Shown: positions 30,871 to 41,185 of the stretch, piece after piece
Position numbering within the stretch: position 1 is the stretch's first letter
Layout: every line of letters starts with the position of its first letter
NCBI GenBank assembly: GCA_030248215.1
Contig: JASANG010003989.1
Span: forward strand, 1 to 64,000
Reading direction: 5' to 3'
DNA from: Enoplolaimus lenunculus
Lineage: Eukaryota > Nematoda > Enoplea > Enoplida > Thoracostomopsidae
Length of the DNA: 64,000 bases
Notes under the pieces: generated by a model
Seen by the model: the letters and a program-made list of their open reading frames with translations, nothing else
Database searches by the model: none
Told to the model about the DNA's origin: nothing
Made by a program: the position numbers and the translations under genes

Positions 30871-32682
30871 ATATGTATTTCGGGGTACCCGTGTGGGTTC
30901 GGCTTCCACTCGTAGTCCTCGTATCAATCCTCTTGATTTCACTACCTCTCTCAGAAGGAAAGCATACTATATAGTGCAATTCACTACATTGCATGTGCAC
31001 ATGATGGACAAACATGTCTCACACGCTTAAATGGAGTATCGGCGCCAATCCGGGGGAGGGGTGGCGTAGCAAATTTACGTATGTCTATTTGTTGCACAAA
31101 AGCAAGCATATAGAAAATCAAATCTGTGTATTTATTAATAGCAATATGAGTTAAGTTTAGGTGACCTGTACAATAATTATTGCCTAATATTTTACGCTAC
31201 TCAGTTTACCTTGCATGTGCAGTTGACAAAGTACCATTAATTGCTGAGCATGAATACGCATATTTCCGTCCAATGCGTTAATTGCATTCATATTATTGAA
31301 TGCAGTTTAACAGTTAATATATAATTACTAGTCAAAATTTTATGCAATCCTATCCACTAAGGTCGTAAAAGTCAACCCAACGTTTACTTGAGGGGCTAGA
31401 AAACTTTTAGAAGGATCGTGCAGTTGAGATAATAAGCTAACAAGCAGGACTGAAACTTTTCTAGGTGTAAACACTTTCTAGTGACGACAGCAAAAATTGT
31501 TCCCGAACGATGGTTTAACACTGCTGCATGCAAGGGCGCCGCAAAAGGGGGCGTTGGTGGCTCTCCTCGGATATTGAAACCAAAACTTTGAATTCTTATT
31601 TAATTCTAAAATTGAGTTTGGTTTCTCGCTCGCTTTGCTCGTAATGCTTCTTGCACTATATTGCGACCGCTCGTAGGTGGCCTATCTCGTTGCTGCAAGT
31701 GCTCCTACGCCTCTGAGGGCACGTTTGATATAAAGCTTAGGCGCAGGAACGGGCAATTTTTAGCCTTTGCCTAAAAATATGTTGTTAAAGCCTGAAAAGT
31801 GTTTTTTTTTTGTGTTTTCTCATAAAATAAATACTGTATATATTCCCTATTTCCCTTGCATATGGGTCTTCTTAAGCCCGCGACGGCGAACGTTTAGTCT
31901 AAACTGTGAATGTAAACTTGGATAAATAGGATCATTAGAAAACATTGCCTACTTTGCGTAGTAATGCTTTTGCTTCTACGTTTCATTAATATTATTGTCG
32001 TTTGAGCTAATATTTATTTCGTTTTATCGCTTAATTTTTGATTTCATAAAAATAAACCAGTAAAATTTAAAACAGAAATATTGTAGCAAACACATCAGAT
32101 TATTGTATAAGATATACCAACGAGCAAAACTGCTAACATACAACAATTTTGACATGGTTTCTGGTTGCTAAGCTGCAACATAACTAATCCTACACCAAAT
32201 TATGAGCGTTTGTAGCGAAATTTTTGGGCATCCGAGGTGTTTGTGTAGTGTTGACGGGGCTAAAGATTAATGTACACAAATAAATTATTTTTCCATTAAA
32301 TGCTCATAGAATATTCGCGCTGCTGTTTGACCGATTCTCTCGAAATCATATTCTCAAACAAGAGAAAATTGTTGAGTTGACGTCAGCCACTTTATCATCT
32401 CTCTCTCTCTCTGCACAACGGACTTTGAAGCATAGATCAATCGTCAAAATCAACTTGCTATTTAATTACAGATTCTTTTCTGTTTAATTGTTTAGCAATT
32501 CTTTGAAATTCAAAAATTATGCTCTAAATCTGTGATTGGCATACGTTATCGGATAGAAATTCAGACTGTGATAGTTTAGAATGCCTAATACAAGGTATAT
32601 TTTTTCGTTAGCTTCGTTTTTTGAAAACGCACCCCATCATTTTATTCCAACGTAAGTACGTACATGCGCTAGTAAACTCGGT
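30871..32682. other. Unassigned stretch
   Basis: No supported exon. It contains a piece of the GCGAGCGAAGC family in reverse (about 31555-31650, GGTTTCTCGCTCGCTTTGCTC) and a CT dinucleotide run at about 32397-32412. Confidence 0.4.
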
Positions 32683-32832
32683 CCCGTAGCCAAAGATGGT
32701 CCAGGGGGTTCAGCTTCACTGAAAAAACCCCTGAAATATATTCAACCTAGCTTGTAAGCCACTAAAATTCTTTGTAAGCCCATCCTGAAAATTTTTAGCC
32801 CTCTTTAGCAAGATGAGCTTTCTACGGGCCTA
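32683..32832. repeat. CCCGTAGCCA element, copy 5
   Basis: GTCCCGTAGCCAAAGATGGT, TTCAACCTAGCTTGTAAGCC and the right end GCAAGATGAGCTTTCTACGG. Confidence 0.7.
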
Positions 32833-33141
32833 AGTTAAGAGTACCTGGTTATTCTTTTATATGGTAACTGGAATCGGCTATCACTGAAATTATGACTGCT
32901 GATCAAACAAATATACACGCGGAAACATTTTCTAGTTTTAATTCGAATATGTGTATTAATAGATAACGTTGATCTCTTCTAACTGTGTTTTTGTGTTATA
33001 AGTAAAGATGTAAAACCTAAAAAAGCTGCAATTATTTGTTTTGAACTTTTATTTCCAACGTAGTCAAAGAGGTTCCTAAATTTACAACATTAACACCTCA
33101 AAACATGTGTAGCACATTTAGGCTGCAAGATAATACTACCG

Positions 33142-33396
33142 AGGTGCATGATCACCACAGTGCGCAACCTGCTAGATTATGCGTAGTACAAAATGTACCA
33201 ACACTCACTCGTGGTATTTTTGCCGTACTCCCGTGTACAGGTCAAATTTTGCTGCACATGCAGACTAAACTTTAGTGTATACAATACTATATAAATTTCA
33301 TTTTCTGAAAATTTTAGCCCCGCAATAAAGGGGCAAGCCCAAAATACAACGCGCGCGGTACATACTTTTCCTGACGGAATGTATACAGTTGCATAC
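33142..33396. repeat. GCAACTG/GTACAAAATGTACC inverted element
   Basis: Left arm GTGCATGATCACC and GCGTAGTACAAAATGTACCA; right arm GCGCGCGGTACATAC and GTATACAGTTGCATACTCC. Confidence 0.5.
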
Positions 33397-33986
33397 TCCT
33401 TTTAAAGTGTATCATGCACTCTTGATACTACTGATTAGCACTAAATGCAATAAATGCTTGATCCAGTGTTAACGCGTTCCGACCAATCACAGGATTTTAA
33501 TTAATTTCACAAATTTCTAGAAATATTGATGCCGAATCGATATGCTTAAATGGCAAAAAACTTTATAGATTAATAACTTTTGGTTTGAAATTACAAATTG
33601 CTTATGATTATTTTTATGCGTTGGCTTTAATTTGATGCGATTTCAAAGGCATTTGACATTAAACCTTCAATACATTGGTTTCGTCGGAATAACTGTTTGC
33701 ATCGCGGTATGTGTTAAACTCTACAGTTCTAAACATTGAGCGCAGAAATTGCAATGTATTTTAAAAGCGTGATGCTTTTTCACACTATTTTACTTTTTGC
33801 TTTATTTTGTATGTCATCTTTATAGCTAGCGAAAATTTTGGACATTATTTTTAGAGAGTGTTCGTAAACTTGGTAGCTGTTAAAATGGTAATACATGTTT
33901 CGCATTGGCGTTCGCAGTATAACCTGGAAAATGCTTTAGTTGCTGCTACTAAACGATATAATTTCTTAACTCCTTTAACCTGTATG

Positions 33987-34055
33987 AACGTTTGCCATTT
34001 CGACGAGGTGTAAAGTAGAGTTAATGCATCATCCACATTAAAGAATGTTGCTGTG
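33987..34055 (-). CDS. Isolated candidate exon (weak)
   Basis: Acceptor CCCTTTCCACACAG, donor ATACAG/GTTAAAGG. The frame between reads TFFNVDDALTLLYTSSKWQT and ends in phase 0. It could be an upstream exon of the long helical gene, but its phase does not join directly to the exon at 29972. Confidence 0.28.
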
Positions 34056-34449
34056 TGGAAAGGGCTGATTCAATTCCGGAAAATAGGGTAAATTAGAAAC
34101 AAAAGCCTGGATTACAAAACAAACCGGCCTAAGTTACTGTTGATGTCTTCTAATATAAACGTAATATTGGTTTGTTACTTGGAAGAAATATACTCAAGAC
34201 CTCAACGAAACATTTTCGCCAACGCAAGCTGCACAAATAATTTTGTTTCAGTGCCTGTTGTGTGGCTTAGCATCATGTGATTCGCCGTCAAAACATTTGT
34301 TGTCCAGTGACCAATTTTTGGAGCTACTTCACGCCGCACCATCTGGTTCAAATCTAACAAGGTTCCGAAACCAGCAACCAGCAACAGAAGAGAAACATTT
34401 TCTATTTGAAGGCCTTGAATTGAATGAAAATCAGAAACAATTCAATATT

Positions 34450-34510
34450 AGTAAGCACAGGATCGTGGGTAGGTGGTTCGAGCCCCGTTTACAAACTACA
34501 AACATCGGCC
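34450..34510 (+). repeat. tRNA-like SINE fragment
   Basis: AGTAAGCACAGGATCGTGGG then GGTGGTTCGAGCCCCGTTTA: a clear B-box-like GGTTCGAGCCCC. No full tRNA fold. Confidence 0.45.
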
Positions 34511-34616
34511 CTGTGGGAAAGTGTGAAGCTAAGTTTTGTGTAATTAAATTAGACTTTCAAACAGAAGATTTGAAATCCGTGTCCTAGAATAAATTCTTTA
34601 AATATTTCGTTAAGTC

Positions 34617-34745
34617 CAATTCACACGTACAATATATTTGTAACGAGAATTTGCAGCTGTATAGTGCACGTTATTTGTTTTATAACAGCAAGAATTTGCA
34701 ACTGCAAGTTTTGCAAGGGTTTCGAACAAATCTAGCAGCTCAAAA
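34617..34745. repeat. GCAAGTTTTTGC foldback element, diverged copy
   Basis: CCAATTCACACGTACAATAT, AACGAGAATTTGCAGCTG and GCAACTGCAAGTTTTGC. Confidence 0.5.
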
Positions 34746-35282
34746 GTGTAGCTGCAGTAGTTGTTTCAGCTAAAATGGGCCAATAAATACATGCTTCTAC
34801 AAGGCAGAGGAATTCGAATGAGCCTTTCAAGGCACTGAAACGTGTCATTACAATTCAAAATTGTTACAGAATAATGACATTTCGACGCCATCTGTCAATG
34901 TATTACGAAAAATTGTAACGAAAAACCGTCACTGATTATAACGACAAAACTTGAGTTAACCCAAGCATTTTGAAATGCTTAAAACAGCCTTAAAAATTAA
35001 TACGTATATTTAAGTGAACATCTGTGCCATTTAAAGACAGCAGTATTAATTGAACATTATTTCATTAAGTATTTTAAATGAATATGAAAAAGGATTACTT
35101 AAATTGAATAGTTTGTGTCATGATTTCAATGCCTAATTCACGTTAATCAGCGGATTTTAGCCCTCATCTTCATGATCAGCTAAAAAAAACTAGGATACCA
35201 TTTTAATTTTAAATCGTGCATAATAAAATATTTGTGGAACACTCCCAATCAGCTGTTTTGAGAACTTTCGTTTAAGAACGCT

Positions 35283-35463
35283 GACTAATGCGTAGAACAG
35301 GGCCATAACAGTAGTATCAGCGCGTTCCTAAGCTTCAATCCCAAGCCTGAGCGAAAAAATATTTATATCTAAGCATAAGGTTGGAAAAAATAGTTTAATG
35401 CTTAAAGTTACTTTATTGCTGTACCGCGGAAAAAACGATCCGCCCTATATCCATCCATAGACC
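35283..35463. repeat. TTAGGC-core element, full length
   Basis: Ends GACTAATGCGTAGAACAGGG and CTATATCCATCCATAGACC, with GTTCCTAAGCTTCAATCCC and CCTGAGCG inside. Flanks AGAACGCT and AGAACGCC (7 of 8). Confidence 0.72.
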
Positions 35464-35551
35464 AGAACGCCAAAACGCCTACGCAACCCACTAGATACTT
35501 TTTTGCATCTCTATGGATAAAAGAGGATGTTTTAGAACAGTCACTGCGATC

Positions 35552-35796
35552 GTTGTAAATGTCAGTGAGTTGATTTTAACTCAGAATGAGTTGAATCACT
35601 CAGTCTAGGACTATCAGAACTCAGAATTTTAAGTTGATTCAATTCATTTTGAGTTAATTTAATCAACTCACCCAGAGTCAACTCCAATCAGAGTGAGAAT
35701 CAACTCAACTTAGAGTGAGTTAATGTTTACTGATATATATTCAGAAATAACCAACTCGCTAGCTGAATTGATTAATGAACTCATTGCAATTTACCG
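35552..35796. repeat. AACTCAGAATGAGTT element, copy 3, running into the galaxin-like frame
   Basis: TGTCAGTGAGTTGATTTTAA and repeated AACTCA/TGAGTT words. The right end GAACTCATTGCAATTTACC corresponds to the CATTACAATTTACAGT end of copy 1. That end supplies the ATG at 35775 and the next six codons of the reading frame. Confidence 0.75.
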
Positions 35797-36035
35797 TCTA
35801 CTCACTCGTTGTGCATTTTTTAGCATTTAACGCGTGTTGCGGTACCAATTGTGTCGAATATGAAAATTTGAATTCGTTGACTGGAGTTGAATGTTGTGGT
35901 ACGAAACCGGTGAATTATTATCATTATATTTGCTGCAGTGGTACAATACACCCGAGACGTAACGGAACGAAATATTTCGATCGTTGTTGCGGGAGACTGC
36001 CTTATACAGCGCTAGAAACGTGCTGTAAAGGAAAG
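35775..36035 (+). CDS. Galaxin-like protein, exon 1 (start uncertain)
   Basis: From ATG at 35775 the frame reads MNSLQFTVYSLVVHFLAF then NACCG: a plausible signal peptide of 20 residues followed by mature sequence. Five Cys-Cys pairs follow (NACCG, VECCG, YICCS, DRCCG, ETCCK), each with the galaxin-type CC-G and Tyr spacing. The exon ends in phase 0 at a good donor, AAAG/GTTTGT. The first codons come from the end of a mobile element. A consensus acceptor (TTGTGCATTTTTTAG, ending 35823) just before CATTTAACGCG offers the alternative that the exon starts at 35824 and an upstream exon supplies the signal peptide. Family assignment is firm; the start is not. Confidence 0.8.
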
Positions 36036-36705
36036 GTTTGTACTGACACATTGGTTTCTCTACAAGCGAAAGCGTTCGCTTACGCTGAATCCTAAGCCTC
36101 GTTATGCGAAAATCTAAAAATTTAGTAAACTTTGCGGATATAGTGCTGCCAGTAGATTAGTTTCAAAAATAGCCGGTAATAGATACAACATTGGTGTTGA
36201 AATAATTTTTTGAATCTTTAATATATATAAACGTAATTGAAGCATTATCTGGAACGTTTTTAGGATTCCTTGTAAGAGTTTGAAGTAAACGCAGTAATCC
36301 CCAACATCCGTTCCCGTGTTACGAGAGAGAAGTATGTTACCTTTAATTTGATGGATTTACTAATGAAAAACACAAAAATTACCTTTAATTAGATTGATTT
36401 TCAAATTCAAAACACAAAAAATTATAAGCAAAATGGTAAATCGGGCGTTTGTCTTCAAAATCCATCCCTACGGCAGCAGTTAAATCAAAAACAGGTACAA
36501 GTTCTTGAACAGGCTTGAATTGAAACGTATAAAAGTACGAAATATAGCATCACAACGCGAAACAAAGTATCAGTTTAGTGATATCGTAATTGCACTTTGG
36601 ACGAAATATGTTTGAGAGAGCGAATCACATTTTCAAAGTGACCTGCGCTAGAAATGTAAATTGAACTGTGATTTTGGTCTTTTTTAAATTTGAAACTTAG
36701 AATAT

Positions 36706-36775
36706 ATACTATATATATCTATATATATCTATATCTATATATATTATATTATATATATATAATATATATGTATTC
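36706..36775. repeat. AT-rich microsatellite
   Basis: About 70 bp of ATATAT and TATATC words in intron 1 of the galaxin-like gene. Confidence 0.9.
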
Positions 36776-36917
36776 GTAAATAAGTATTAAATTTGTATCT
36801 TACGGGCTAAAACAAAAAACCTAATGTTAAGTCTTGTTATTTTAGCACCATGTATATAATACACACTTTATTGTTTTAAAACACGAAAATAAGCTAAATC
36901 TATGGCGTTATTTTCAG

Positions 36918-37097
36918 ATATATCAGCAACACGTGGCTGCATGTTGTGGCGCTGAGCCGTTCAACCCTTACGATGCAACAAAAATGTGCTGCGGCGATAA
37001 AATTCACAAAACGCCAAGATCAATGATTACACCAGCTTGTTGTGCAGGTAGTATTTATGATGCAGGCAGCGGAAAACAATTTTGCTGTGGATCAAAA
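36918..37097 (+). CDS. Galaxin-like protein, exon 2
   Basis: Acceptor GGCGTTATTTTCAG, donor CAAAA/GTACGTTG. Exactly 60 codons in phase 0 at both ends. Four Cys-Cys pairs (AACCG, KMCCG, PACCA, QFCCG). It reads IYQQHVAACCGAEPFNPYD and on, continuing the repeat spacing of exon 1 across the join. Confidence 0.85.
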
Positions 37098-37629
37098 GTA
37101 CGTTGACCAATGTTAGTTTTAGGGTCGTCCCGTTTTCTGGTGGGTCTGAAAAAGAGTCGTTTTAGATTTTAGACCATATTTGTGTAATCATTACATTATC
37201 ATAAAAAATTTTACTTTGGCACTTTTGTTCCACTGTGCCCTTTGACCTCTAAAATCACGAGAGGGGAAACTTTATCCGGTTCCTCGAGGGGATTTTTACT
37301 TCATCCATAACGTTTATACCTAATATTTTCAAATTGGCGTGTAAACTTCAATTACCAAATTCCTGCAGCTAATTACACTATATAAACTGAGACTGTGCGC
37401 ACGCTCATGCAGGTTTTGCAAGTAAACTAATTCAACGTTTATACCAAATTTCTCGAATATTTCATTCAAATTGGGGTAAAATGGCTTTGTTTTTAAAACC
37501 AACTACGAAGCTGTAGATATTTTCAAAAATTTTAGTCACTAAAATCTCTACCCACAAAGTATCCAATGAGTACATTCAGCCCAGTTTATGTATGTATTAC
37601 ACGTATGCGCAACACAAAATCTGTACAAG

Positions 37630-37735
37630 ACGTGAGAGCTTGGTCGCGATAGAGCGTCATGTTTCTATATTTAATGGGCAATAAGAAGTCTCTTAACCAT
37701 AACGTCCGGGGTTCGAATCCCTGTTTCAAAAATAA
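37630..37735 (+). repeat. tRNA-derived SINE-like unit
   Basis: GAGCTTGGTCGCGATAGAGC, TCTTAACCATAACGTCCGGG and GGTTCGAATCCC: a strong B box and an anticodon-arm-like middle. It shares the AGAGCGTCA-GTTTCTAT phrase with the unit at 47090-47200. No complete cloverleaf. Confidence 0.55.
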
Positions 37736-37789
37736 TTCTCACTTGAAATTTGAAGATAATCACCTTTTAACTGTGACGCTATACTTGGC

Positions 37790-37965
37790 GTGGGGTGCTG
37801 TCCGGTACCGTCCGTCACCCTCCGTCACCGTCCGTCACCATACATTATATAAGGTGAGCAATCCACGTACGATACGATACCGCCAGGTGACGTACGGTAA
37901 CGGACGGCGCCGGACGGAGACAGATGGCGCCGGACGGTGACAGACGACGTTGGACGTCATTAAAA
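37790..37965. repeat. CCGTCCG/CGGACGG foldback element
   Basis: Left arm TCCGTCACCGTCCGTCACC, right arm GCGCCGGACGGTGACAGAC, with about 60 bp between. Outer ends GGCGTGGGG and GCGCCACCC are loosely inverted. Much richer in GC than the surroundings. Confidence 0.65.
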
Positions 37966-37999
37966 TTAAAGCGCCACCCTAAGGGTTGTTTCATTTCAG

Positions 38000-38266
38000 G
38001 TCTACAGTTTTTCAACACACAACGCGTGCTGTCAAAAATATCGGCTGTCGCCTTCTGACCCTATTGAAGCCGAAGGTTACAATGTAATAAAACAACAATG
38101 TTGTGATGGGGTGCAAGATCGCTCGTACTACGATGCGTGTTGTTATGTGTATAACGCAACACAACCAATCGCCGTTACTCCTCGTCCGGTTCCGTATCGC
38201 TCGGATATACAATGTTGCGATTTAGTTGGAGTCCGCAATAAAAATGCAAAAGGAAAGTGTCCATAG
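38000..38266 (+). CDS. Galaxin-like protein, terminal exon
   Basis: Acceptor GTTGTTTCATTTCAG, phase 0, 88 codons and TAG. Four more Cys-Cys pairs (NACCQ, QQCCD, DACCY, IQCCD). The tail GVRNKNAKGKCP is basic. With exons 1 and 2 the protein would be 235 residues with 13 di-cysteines. Galaxins are secreted matrix proteins first described in coral skeletons; here the role is unknown. Intron 2 holds a SINE-like unit and a CCGTCCG foldback. Confidence 0.85.
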   Translation, partial: VYSFSTHNACCQKYRLSPSDPIEAEGYNVIKQQCCDGVQDRSYYDACCYVYNATQPIAVTPRPVPYRSDIQCCDLVGVRNKNAKGKCP

Positions 38267-38276
38267 TAAATAAACG

Positions 38277-38400
38277 GCTCATGTTACTTTTAGGCGCATC
38301 CCGCTTTCTCGCTGTTTTTTAGGCTTTAGATTAGGTTATAATTTGTTTCGGCTTAGGCTTAATCTAAAGCTTTGATTTAGCCTTATGTGTCAATACGGTG
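38277..38400. repeat. TTAGGC-core element, left part
   Basis: GGCTCATGTTACTTTTAGGC start, TTTTAGGCTTTAGATTAGG and TTTCGGCTTAGGCTTAATC. The right end was not found. It begins 10 bp after the galaxin-like stop codon. Confidence 0.6.
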
Positions 38401-38756
38401 CGACTACAGGGTTAGGGTCAGGGTTAAGATTAACTTAGGCAGAAAATAATTTACATTAACCAACGTAAACGCGACAGTCAAAGCAAACAACTGCTCAACA
38501 TCTGATTCTGGATTTTAGTAACGGCTCAAATTTAACGTCGTTATCGTGCAAACTAATTATAATGATATATCCATGTAGAATTGTATTAATGTAATTTAAT
38601 TTGTTAATATGTACGTGTTGCATGTTATTTTTAAATGTGAATTTTTACTTCGCACCATAATTCCTAGAATTTCCTTTGTATATCTCTCCGATCACAACAG
38701 TTTGGGTCGCTGGTCTTTAAACTTTCCAACCAATAGATTCAGACCTTTCAGGTATT

Positions 38757-39090
38757 GGCCAATGTAAGGGCGGAACCTTTAAAGCGTAGGAAAATGCTGA
38801 CCTACATCTTAGCCTTGGCCTAAGCCGATCCCCTTACCTGAAATATGGTGGTGTATAAAGGATCTTGCTGAGACTGCGAGCAGCATATATACATGAAAAC
38901 ACAACAAGAATCTTTTGGGAAATCGACAACGATATTCAATTGCCTTTAGTTAATATGTAAATTGAAAACATGGCCAAACCGACGGGAAATTTGAATTATT
39001 TACCTACCTCAACAGCTTAGACTTAGGTTTAGGCTTAGGAATATACTTATATACTACACTGTTACGGCCTTGTTCTGTACACTGGCACCT
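38757..39090. repeat. TTAGGC-core element with internal insertion (probable)
   Basis: Left end GGCCAATGTAAGGGCGGAAC, right end GGCTTAGGAATATACTTATA then TGTTACGGCCTTGTTCTGTA. About 200 bp of unrelated sequence lies between, so either two fragments or one interrupted copy. Confidence 0.5.
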
Positions 39091-39224
39091 ACTTCAATAA
39101 TTATTGCACTAACGAGCTAAACAAAAAATTGACTGTACCGCGATCCCGTTCGTCTGTAGAAAAATTTAAGAAAAATAAGCATATGATTCTAACTTATTTT
39201 TCTAAAATTGTCTGAGCGTGTATT

Positions 39225-39412
39225 GCCAAAATTTTCAATTCGTGCCGTATACTCCACAATTTATCGTACGTTTTGTGGACTCGAATATGGAATCCTGGAC
39301 TGTATCCGTTTACTTATTTTAGTTGGAGATATAGTTATTGATTCAACCTCAAAATAGGAACACCGACTTATATTAGCCTCCCACTCTTATTCGGGTCACT
39401 TCACTATACCTG
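39225..39412. repeat. CTGTAGTGACC element, diverged part
   Basis: TGTATCCGTTTACTTATTTTAG, then CCTCCCACTCTTATTCGGGT then CACTTCACTATA at the right end. Confidence 0.5.
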
Positions 39413-40028
39413 TAGCGTCATAATTTACTCCTCAAAAGGTAAAACTTGTACTAAAATCCGAAATAACATGAATATAATACACTGTTACACGCATTCAATG
39501 TTAAAAAGCATGTTTTGATACCCAAAGTGAGGTAAAAAGTTAACTCACCTTTGAATAACTTAATTGACGTATAATTAGTGGCACCAATCTTGATTGGCCT
39601 CAGTTGCACAAAGCTCTACAAGCTGAGTGTTTTGCGTTTGAAACTTGCAGCTTAGGCTTAGGCAAACCGTTTCCATAACCTACGCCTAAGCCCAAGCCTA
39701 AGCCTAAACCTTGGCCTTTGGGGCGAAAATGTACAAGAGCCCTTGTAGCCGCGGCGTGGGGTAATGATAACGATTGCTTAAATTGAAAAAGTCCATGTGA
39801 ACTGTTCACTTCAATGTAAATATGTACATTAAACACAACAACACTCAAAGAATCACTGTCAAATAAATAAAAGGGGTCTGGTAAGACGTCCCTCACAAGC
39901 GTAACGCCAAGTTGTTAACCTGTAACTAATCCCTGTCCAAAGCCTAAGTTACGGCCATAATCTGATAATTTGAGAAATTATTTAATTTTTTTTAAATGCT
40001 GTGCTTCATTCCAATCATCTCGATGACC

Positions 40029-40180
40029 GGTCCCGCAGCAAAGAGGAGGCTGGAAGGATAGGGCTGAGCCGTCCTGGAAAAATTTTGTCCCCCTAAAAAA
40101 TTTTTCAGCAAAACCATTGAAATTCCGACTCCTGAAAATTTTTTAGTCCACCTAGCAAGGTGAGCTGGCTACAGGCTTGT
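40029..40180. repeat. CCCGTAGCCA element, copy 6
   Basis: GGTCCCGCAGCAAAGAGGAG, AATTTTGTCCCCCTAAAAAA and the right end GCAAGGTGAGCTGGCTACAG. Confidence 0.68.
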
Positions 40181-40486
40181 GAACGTTTGCATTACTTTGA
40201 ATTTCAAAACCTAAAGCAATCGAATCAGTGCTGAATTACGGCTCTGGCCGAACTGGGCTAAATTTAAGATACAAAAAAAGAAGCGTAGGGGCGGTATATT
40301 GGTTTTGAACCGGACAAACAATTTTCACCGACGAATATTAGTATAACATACGTAAGTAACTTACGAATTCCATAATTTTTTCGCGAAATTATTGATATAC
40401 TAAGGCAGGAGGTATCTTACCAATTTAAAAATAACCTGTTCACAAAATAAATAACGTTTAACTTTACACGATTTGAAACATCGTTG

Positions 40487-41185
40487 CTACCCTGTCTTCG
40501 CTAAAACGGTCATTTTACTCTCTTCATACTTCTTGTCATTTACTCCGTCGTCAGACAACATGGTCACGTAGCTACTTGACTGTTTTGTATTCGTCGTATC
40601 CACGGCATCCGTTTCGCAATCTTCTGCTTCAGAATAAGCGCAATCCAGTTTAGCTCCGCATTCTGCATATCCACTAACATCATTATTTACAAGTTCATCA
40701 TTATGGGAACCACCGTTAGTTGAGGATTTATTACAACTGTCTAATTGATCTTGGTTAGCGCGGCAACTTGTTCCTATGACGTCATCGATACCATCAGATT
40801 GTTCATTGTTATCAACGCGATTGGTTTGATCTCCATGGTCCGAATGACTATGGCTGCCGTGGCCATAGCAACCGTTTGTCGCCAACGAGGCACAACATAA
40901 CGTTGTCGAGACTGGAGACACCGATAATTCGGATGTATCGGTTTTGGGGCTTGGGTTCGATTCTAAGGATGCGTTTGAGTACAACGATATCCTTCGATCA
41001 ACGCCAGGTTGTTGAGGGCGGTGCCCATTGCGATGGACAATGCTTGCGTTTGGTTGACTAATGGTGAAAATGTCGTTCGCCGCTTGTGTTGAATTAGTAA
41101 TCCGATTCGAATGCCGCGTTGATAGCCGAGGCGTAGGAAGTGCAGATATAATTGAAGCTCGATGGCTCAAAGAACCAACCGTCTT
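40487..41185 (-). CDS. Receptor 1, exon 6: cytoplasmic tail
   Basis: Acceptor AAAATGATTTTAG, phase 0, 232 codons and stop. It starts KTVGSLSHRASIISALPTP. Rich in Ser, Thr, Asn and Asp, with a His/Gly patch (GHGSHSHSDHGD) and Cys-containing stretches. No membrane segment. The match in phase to exon 5 and the receptor-tail composition are the reasons for joining it. It could instead be the last exon of another gene. Confidence 0.68.
   Translation of the reverse strand, partial: KTVGSLSHRASIISALPTPRLSTRHSNRITNSTQAANDIFTISQPNASIVHRNGHRPQQPGVDRRISLYSNASLESNPSPKTDTSELSVSPVSTTLCCASLATNGCYGHGSHSHSDHGDQTNRVDNNEQSDGIDDVIGTSCRANQDQLDSCNKSSTNGGSHNDELVNNDVSGYAECGAKLDCAYSEAEDCETDAVDTTNTKQSSSYVTMLSDDGVNDKKYEESKMTVLAKTG

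Noticed and set aside
34243-34587. 114-codon plus-strand frame
   Set aside because: Runs through a tRNA-like repeat and has no matched splice sites.
37659-37940. 93-codon plus-strand frame in galaxin intron 2
   Set aside because: Spans a SINE-like unit and a CCGTCCG foldback.
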